Source: Zwartia sp. (GTDB lineage Bacteria; Pseudomonadota; Gammaproteobacteria; Burkholderiales; Burkholderiaceae_B). From it: a stretch of DNA of 9,399 nucleotides. Location: assembly GCA_030653405.1 (NCBI GenBank), contig JAURZO010000131.1:1-9399 (forward strand), given 5' to 3'. The notes beneath the pieces are model-generated. The model was not told the DNA's origin, made no database searches, and saw nothing but the letters and a program-made list of their open reading frames with translations. Positions 6,190 through 9,399 of the stretch are shown piece by piece. Position numbers and translations under genes: made by a program. Each line of letters starts with the position of its first letter. Position 1 is the stretch's first letter.

Positions 6190-8475
6190 ATGGACGACAA
6201 TCTATCTAAATTAGCCCTCGACTATCACGCCTATCCGACTCCTGGCAAGATTTCAGTCACCCCGACTAAACCTCTGGCAAACCAAGACGACCTGTCTTTG
6301 GCGTACTCGCCGGGTGTCGCGGCGGCTTGCATGGCGATCCATGCTCACGGCGATGAAGCAGCAGCCAAATACACCTCTCGCTCCAACCTGGTCGCCGTGA
6401 TTACGAACGGTACGGCGGTGTTAGGGCTGGGAAACATCGGCCCCCTTGCCGCGAAACCTGTGATGGAAGGCAAAGGCTGTTTATTCAAAAAATTTGCTGG
6501 GATTGACGTTTTCGATATCGAATTGGCAGAAACCGACCCTGACAAGCTTGTAGACATCATTGCGGCGCTTGAGCCTACCTTGGGCGGCATCAACCTTGAG
6601 GACATCAAGGCGCCGGAGTGCTTCTATATCGAGCGCAAATTGCGCGAGCGCATGAAAATTCCGGTATTTCATGATGACCAGCATGGCACGGCGATCATCT
6701 CGTCAGCCGCGATCATGAATGGCCTGAAAGTTGTGGGTAAACAAATGAACCAGGTCAAGCTGGTCGTATCCGGCGCTGGTGCGGCTTCAATTGCCTGCCT
6801 GGATTTGCTCGTTCATCTCGGCATCAGAAAAGAACACATTTTTGTATGTGACTCCCGTGGCGTGATCTATGAAGGTCGCGACGCGGAGATGGAAGAAAAC
6901 AAGAAGCGCTATGCGCAAAAGACCTCACTGCGCACTCTGGCAGAAGCCATGGTCGACGCTGATGTGTTTCTGGGATGTTCAGCACCAGGCGTTGTCAATG
7001 CCGAGATGGTCAAGAGCATGGGACCCAAGCCACTGATTCTGGCCCTGGCGAATCCCGAGCCGGAAATCCGTCCTGAAATCGCTAAAGCCGCGCGCCCTGA
7101 TTGCATTATTGCTACCGGACGCTCCGACTATCCGAATCAAGTCAACAACGTCCTTTGCTTTCCATTCATTTTCCGCGGTGCGTTGGATGCGGGCGCGAGC
7201 ACCATCACTGAAGAAATGAAACTTGCCTGCGTCAAGGCCATCGCGGAGCTGGCAGAAGCTGAGCAAAGCGACGAGGTGGCCCAGGCCTACGCTGGCCAGG
7301 ATCTCACCTTTGGTCCCGACTACATCATTCCAAAGCCCTTCGACCCTCGCCTGATTGTACAAATCGCGCCAGCCGTCGCACAAGCTGCTGCGGACTCGGG
7401 TGTAGCACGCAGACCGATTCTGGACATGGAAGCCTACCGGGCAAAACTGCTCTCAATGGTCTATCACTCCGGCCAACTGATGAGCCCCCTGTTCACTCAG
7501 GCAAAACGCGCGCCCAAGCGTGTGATCTATGCTGACGGCGAAGATGAGCGTGTCTTGCGCGCCGCACAAACGGTTTCCGACGAGAAAATCGCATTCCCGA
7601 TCCTGATCGGACGTCCGGCTGTGATCAATATGCGTATCCAGAAGATGGGCCTACGTCTTGAGGCTGGCAAAAATATTGAGATTGTTGATCCAGAAAATGA
7701 CGAACGTTTTACCGAATCATGGACAGAGTATTACCGCATCAAGGGACGCGACGGCGTGACGCCAACTGTCGCCAAGGCGATGGTGCGCAAACACAACACG
7801 CTCATCGCGGTTTTGCTGCTCAAGCGTGGTGATGCTGATGCCGTACTGTGTGGGATCAGCAGCCGCTTCGACAATCAGTTGAAGTATGTCGAAGATGTCA
7901 TCGGCTTGCAGAAAGGCGCCTCAACGTTTGCGGCGATGAACGTACTGATGCTGCCGGATCAGACACTTTTTATCTGCGATACGCATGTCAACGAAGACCC
8001 CACTGCCGAACAAATCGCCGATATGACGATTCAGGCGGCACACGAAGTCCGCCGGTTCGGCATCATGCCCAAAATCGCCTTGCTGTCTCACTCTAACTTT
8101 GGCAGCCGACCCACGACCTCGTCGCGCAAAATGGCCCTAGCAAGGAAGATCATCAGCGAGAGAGCTCCCTCGCTGGAGGTCGATGGAGAAATGCACGCGG
8201 ACTCCGCACTCTCCGAGAGCATCCGCATGGCCAACTATCCGGACAGCACGCTCAAAGGCAGCGCGAACGTCCTGATCATGCCTAATCTGGACACAGGTAA
8301 CGTCACCTATAACCTGCTCAAAATGACCGGCAGCAACGGCATTGCGATGGGTCCCGTTTTGTTAGGTGCCGCGCGTCCTGTGCATATTTTGACGAATAGC
8401 GCGACTGTGCGACGCGTCATCAACATGACGGCACTCGCCGTGATCGATGCGCAATTAGAGGCTGAAAAGCGCTAG
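6190..8475 (+). CDS. maeB: NADP-dependent malic enzyme with C-terminal phosphotransacetylase-like domain
   Basis: This 761-residue enzyme oxidatively decarboxylates malate to pyruvate and CO2, normally with NADP+. The N-terminal malic domain contains AYSPGVA with Tyr39, VMEGK with Lys95, the metal ligands Glu137/Asp138 in NLEDIKAPECF, and Asp162/Asp163 in FHDDQHGTAI. A Rossmann motif SGAGAAS is at 194-200. After a linker near 410-430, a phosphate acetyltransferase-like domain runs to the end, with VIYADGEDERVLRAAQ (445-460), SNFGSRP (635-641), PNLDTGNVTYNLL (698-710) and GPVLLGAARPVHIL (721-734). In E. coli MaeB this domain is not a working transacetylase but binds acetyl-CoA as an inhibitor; I infer the same here. 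The frame is open from 6109, but ATG at 6190 matches the family start (MDDNLSKLALDYH) and has a purine-rich AAAGAGA just upstream, so I prefer it. The gene diverges from sucA, stands alone in its orientation, and ends in a strong terminator. NADP preference is from the family, not shown by sequence. Confidence 0.96.
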   Translation: MDDNLSKLALDYHAYPTPGKISVTPTKPLANQDDLSLAYSPGVAAACMAIHAHGDEAAAKYTSRSNLVAVITNGTAVLGLGNIGPLAAKPVMEGKGCLFKKFAGIDVFDIELAETDPDKLVDIIAALEPTLGGINLEDIKAPECFYIERKLRERMKIPVFHDDQHGTAIISSAAIMNGLKVVGKQMNQVKLVVSGAGAASIACLDLLVHLGIRKEHIFVCDSRGVIYEGRDAEMEENKKRYAQKTSLRTLAEAMVDADVFLGCSAPGVVNAEMVKSMGPKPLILALANPEPEIRPEIAKAARPDCIIATGRSDYPNQVNNVLCFPFIFRGALDAGASTITEEMKLACVKAIAELAEAEQSDEVAQAYAGQDLTFGPDYIIPKPFDPRLIVQIAPAVAQAAADSGVARRPILDMEAYRAKLLSMVYHSGQLMSPLFTQAKRAPKRVIYADGEDERVLRAAQTVSDEKIAFPILIGRPAVINMRIQKMGLRLEAGKNIEIVDPENDERFTESWTEYYRIKGRDGVTPTVAKAMVRKHNTLIAVLLLKRGDADAVLCGISSRFDNQLKYVEDVIGLQKGASTFAAMNVLMLPDQTLFICDTHVNEDPTAEQIADMTIQAAHEVRRFGIMPKIALLSHSNFGSRPTTSSRKMALARKIISERAPSLEVDGEMHADSALSESIRMANYPDSTLKGSANVLIMPNLDTGNVTYNLLKMTGSNGIAMGPVLLGAARPVHILTNSATVRRVINMTALAVIDAQLEAEKR

Positions 8476-8476
8476 G

Positions 8477-8493
8477 TCTCTGTCACGCAGAGA
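8477..8493 (+). other. Small hairpin just after maeB
   Basis: TCTCTG-TCACG-CAGAGA forms a perfect 6-bp stem with a 5-nt loop, starting 1 nt after the maeB stop codon. No T run follows, so it is not itself an intrinsic terminator. It may protect the 3' end of the mRNA or be incidental. Confidence 0.4.
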
Positions 8494-8526
8494 ATCGACG
8501 CTAAATGGCTTTATGTGTAGGTGCAG

Positions 8527-8558
8527 ATAGGCGATCAATGTTGATCGCCTATTTTTTT
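8527..8558 (+). terminator. Rho-independent terminator of maeB
   Basis: ATAGGCGATCAA and its exact reverse complement TTGATCGCCTAT form a 12-bp arm pair with only TG between them, so in practice the stem is 11 bp with a 4-nt loop. The stem is followed directly by seven T residues. It lies about 50 nt after the maeB stop. There is no T run on the minus-strand side, so it probably does not end cupin transcription efficiently. Confidence 0.93.
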
Positions 8559-8574
8559 ATTTCATAGACTTCCC

Positions 8575-8595
8575 GTTAGGCGTTAGGCGTTAGGC
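8575..8595. repeat. Three tandem copies of GTTAGGC at the end of the cupin gene
   Basis: Three perfect head-to-tail copies of the heptamer GTTAGGC span the stop codon of the cupin gene (TAA on the minus strand at 8583-8585). With two or more copies the C-terminus stays ...ALPNA; a single copy would extend the reading frame by a few codons. The array is short and may be a slippage product. Confidence 0.85.
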
Positions 8596-8915
8596 AAGGC
8601 AATCGTAACAAGTGCCGAACTAGGGACGAGTGCCTTTACGCCATGATTCGTCTTTCCGCTCAGGTAAACAAGGTGATGAGGTTCTAAATTAATGCTACCT
8701 GAAGGGAGCATGATCTCAAGACTTCCCTCAATACACTGGATGGTGACATCTCCAACGACCTCATGCGAGGGAAATGATTGACCCGCTTGAAGCACTAGAC
8801 GGATCACCTCAAGGTTTTTAGATTTGAAGAGTGCTACCGTTTTCTCATGAACAATATTCACCCCGAAGGGTGATAAGTCAGTTTGTTGTTCAGACTGCAG
8901 ATGTGACAAGGCCAT
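8583..8915 (-). CDS. Small single-domain cupin protein
   Basis: This encodes a 110-residue cytoplasmic protein of the cupin fold, starting MALSHLQSEQQTD; I see no signal peptide or membrane segment. Motif 1 reads GQSFPSHEVVGDVTIQCIEG and motif 2 reads LEPHHLVYLSGKTNHGV. Compared with the classical cupin motif there is one His instead of HxH, and the usual Glu is Asp, so metal binding may rest on a His, Asp, His set or be lost. Such proteins (often annotated only as cupin domain-containing) have no assigned substrate, and I do not propose one. The frame opens at 8975, but I chose ATG at 8913-8915. It matches the N-terminus I expect for this family (MALPH-type, from memory), has GGGA 10 nt upstream, and a candidate promoter lies between the upstream start and this one. 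It converges on maeB and follows gltA, separated by a terminator. GC is about 45%, lower than its neighbours. Confidence 0.82.
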   Translation of the reverse strand: MALSHLQSEQQTDLSPFGVNIVHEKTVALFKSKNLEVIRLVLQAGQSFPSHEVVGDVTIQCIEGSLEIMLPSGSINLEPHHLVYLSGKTNHGVKALVPSSALVTIALPNA

Positions 8916-8941
8916 GATCGTTTCGTCCCAAAATATCATTA

Positions 8942-8970
8942 ATTTGAAAGGACTTTGTTGCCTTCGACAA
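8942..8970 (-). promoter_or_regulatory. Possible sigma-70 promoter of the cupin gene
   Basis: On the minus strand TTGTCG (8965-8970) and TCAAAT (8942-8947) each match four of six consensus bases with an ideal 17-nt spacing. Transcription would begin near 8935, giving a leader of about 20 nt before the ATG at 8915. This also argues against the longer reading from 8975. The gene needs its own promoter because a terminator follows gltA. Confidence 0.35.
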
Positions 8971-9077
8971 ATCATCTTGCTGATTCTGAGGCTTTGAAAT
9001 TAAGTTTGATTGATGTTTAGCAGATTAGATAATGCGCGTCTAGTGAATACCGCACGAAAGCACAGCACAGAAAAGCA

Positions 9078-9103
9078 CCAAAGTCCGGAGTACAGACCTT
9101 TGG
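9078..9103. other. Inverted repeat CCAAAG / CTTTGG upstream of the cupin gene
   Basis: CCAAAG (9078-9083) and CTTTGG (9098-9103) are perfect reverse complements, and the pairing can extend by TC/GA around one bulged base. It sits directly beside the A/T terminator hairpin and may be an accessory stem in the gltA 3' region or chance. Confidence 0.3.
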
Positions 9104-9104
9104 C

Positions 9105-9135
9105 AAAAAAAAACGCCTCTTACGAGGCGTTTTTT
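9105..9135 (-). terminator. Rho-independent terminator of gltA, symmetrical A/T tracts
   Basis: CGCCTC-TTAC-GAGGCG forms a 6-bp GC-rich stem with a 4-nt loop, flanked by nine A on the left and six T on the right, so the A/T tracts lengthen the stem. Read on the minus strand the stem ends in nine T, starting 22 nt past the gltA stop codon. The form is bidirectional and would also stop any plus-strand readthrough toward gltA. Confidence 0.92.
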
Positions 9136-9157
9136 GTATACCGCAAACTGCGTTGAA

Positions 9158-9399
9158 TTACTTGCGCTTAGGCACAGAGCGTGAAACCGAACCCTGATAC
9201 AACTGGCGTGGACGGCCAATTTTGTACTCGGGATCAGAAATCATTTCATTCCACTGGGCAATCCAGCCTACCGTACGCGCCAAAGCAAAGATGGCAGTGA
9301 ACAAGGCGGTAGGAACGCCAATCGCACGCTGGACAATACCAGAGTAAAAGTCGACGTTTGGATACAGCTTACGCTCGACAAAATACGGATCTTCGAGCG
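9158..9399 (-). CDS. gltA: Citrate synthase, C-terminal part (cut by window edge)
   Basis: These are the last 79 codons of type II citrate synthase, which condenses oxaloacetate and acetyl-CoA into citrate. The visible segment LYPNVDFYSGIVQRAIGVP contains the catalytic aspartate in NVDFYSG (Asp362 in E. coli numbering). ALARTVGWIAQWNEM follows, with the substrate-binding Arg in the ART triplet, then IGRPRQLYQG, and the frame ends SVSRSVPKRK and TAA at 9158-9160. The very last residues differ from the RD-x-x-P pattern I remember in many relatives, but this tail is variable and not catalytic. The gene extends beyond the right edge, so its start and promoter are not seen. Its own terminator follows at 9105-9135, which separates it from the cupin gene. 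Position upstream of the sucA operon on the same strand fits a TCA-cycle cluster. Confidence 0.96.
   Translation of the reverse strand, partial: LEDPYFVERKLYPNVDFYSGIVQRAIGVPTALFTAIFALARTVGWIAQWNEMISDPEYKIGRPRQLYQGSVSRSVPKRK

Noticed and set aside
6979..7383. A 134-codon minus-strand open frame antisense to maeB
   Set aside because: It falls inside the intact malic enzyme domain and resembles no family I know.
8583..8975. Longer cupin reading from ATG at 8975
   Set aside because: The extra 20 residues do not look like the family N-terminus, have a poor ribosome binding site, and overlap a candidate promoter.

Overview
This is a conserved central-metabolism region of a betaproteobacterium, most likely a member of the Burkholderiales and perhaps close to Alcaligenaceae. 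The assignment rests on three points. The minus strand carries the order 2-oxoglutarate dehydrogenase E1, E2, E3, then a ZapE/AFG1-type ATPase. The E3 protein has a long Gln/Gly/Pro insertion before its redox cysteines, which I associate with this group. A citrate synthase gene lies just upstream. Coding GC is moderate (roughly 53-56% in the rows I counted). The genus is inference.

Layout from left to right. Positions 1-234 (-) are the N-terminal part of zapE, cut by the window edge. lpdA (255-1685, -), sucB (1698-2939, -) and sucA (2979-5846, -) lie tightly together and read leftwards, so the likely transcript is sucA-sucB-lpdA-zapE. A 343-nt divergent intergenic region (5847-6189) separates sucA from maeB (6190-8475, +), an NADP-type malic enzyme fused to a phosphotransacetylase-like domain. 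maeB ends in a small hairpin and then a strong intrinsic terminator. A small cupin gene (8583-8915, -) converges on maeB. A 242-nt spacer holds a terminator with A/T tracts on both sides, and the window ends in the C-terminal 79 codons of citrate synthase gltA (9158-9399, -).

The genes work together. Citrate synthase feeds the TCA cycle, and the E1/E2/E3 complex turns 2-oxoglutarate into succinyl-CoA. MaeB drains malate to pyruvate and makes NADPH, and its acetyl-CoA-sensing domain probably ties that flux to the cycle. The shared sucA/maeB intergenic region is the natural place for coordinated control.

I see no phage, insertion sequence, CRISPR array, toxin-antitoxin or defence genes, and no plainly new system. 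The points that deserve a second look are the ZapE Walker A motif, where the catalytic lysine reads as glutamate, and a TGCATTGCA-centred palindrome in the divergent promoter region. Lesser points are an 80-codon ORF with a good ribosome binding site in that same region, and a lower-GC cupin gene whose 3' end lies in a triple heptamer repeat.
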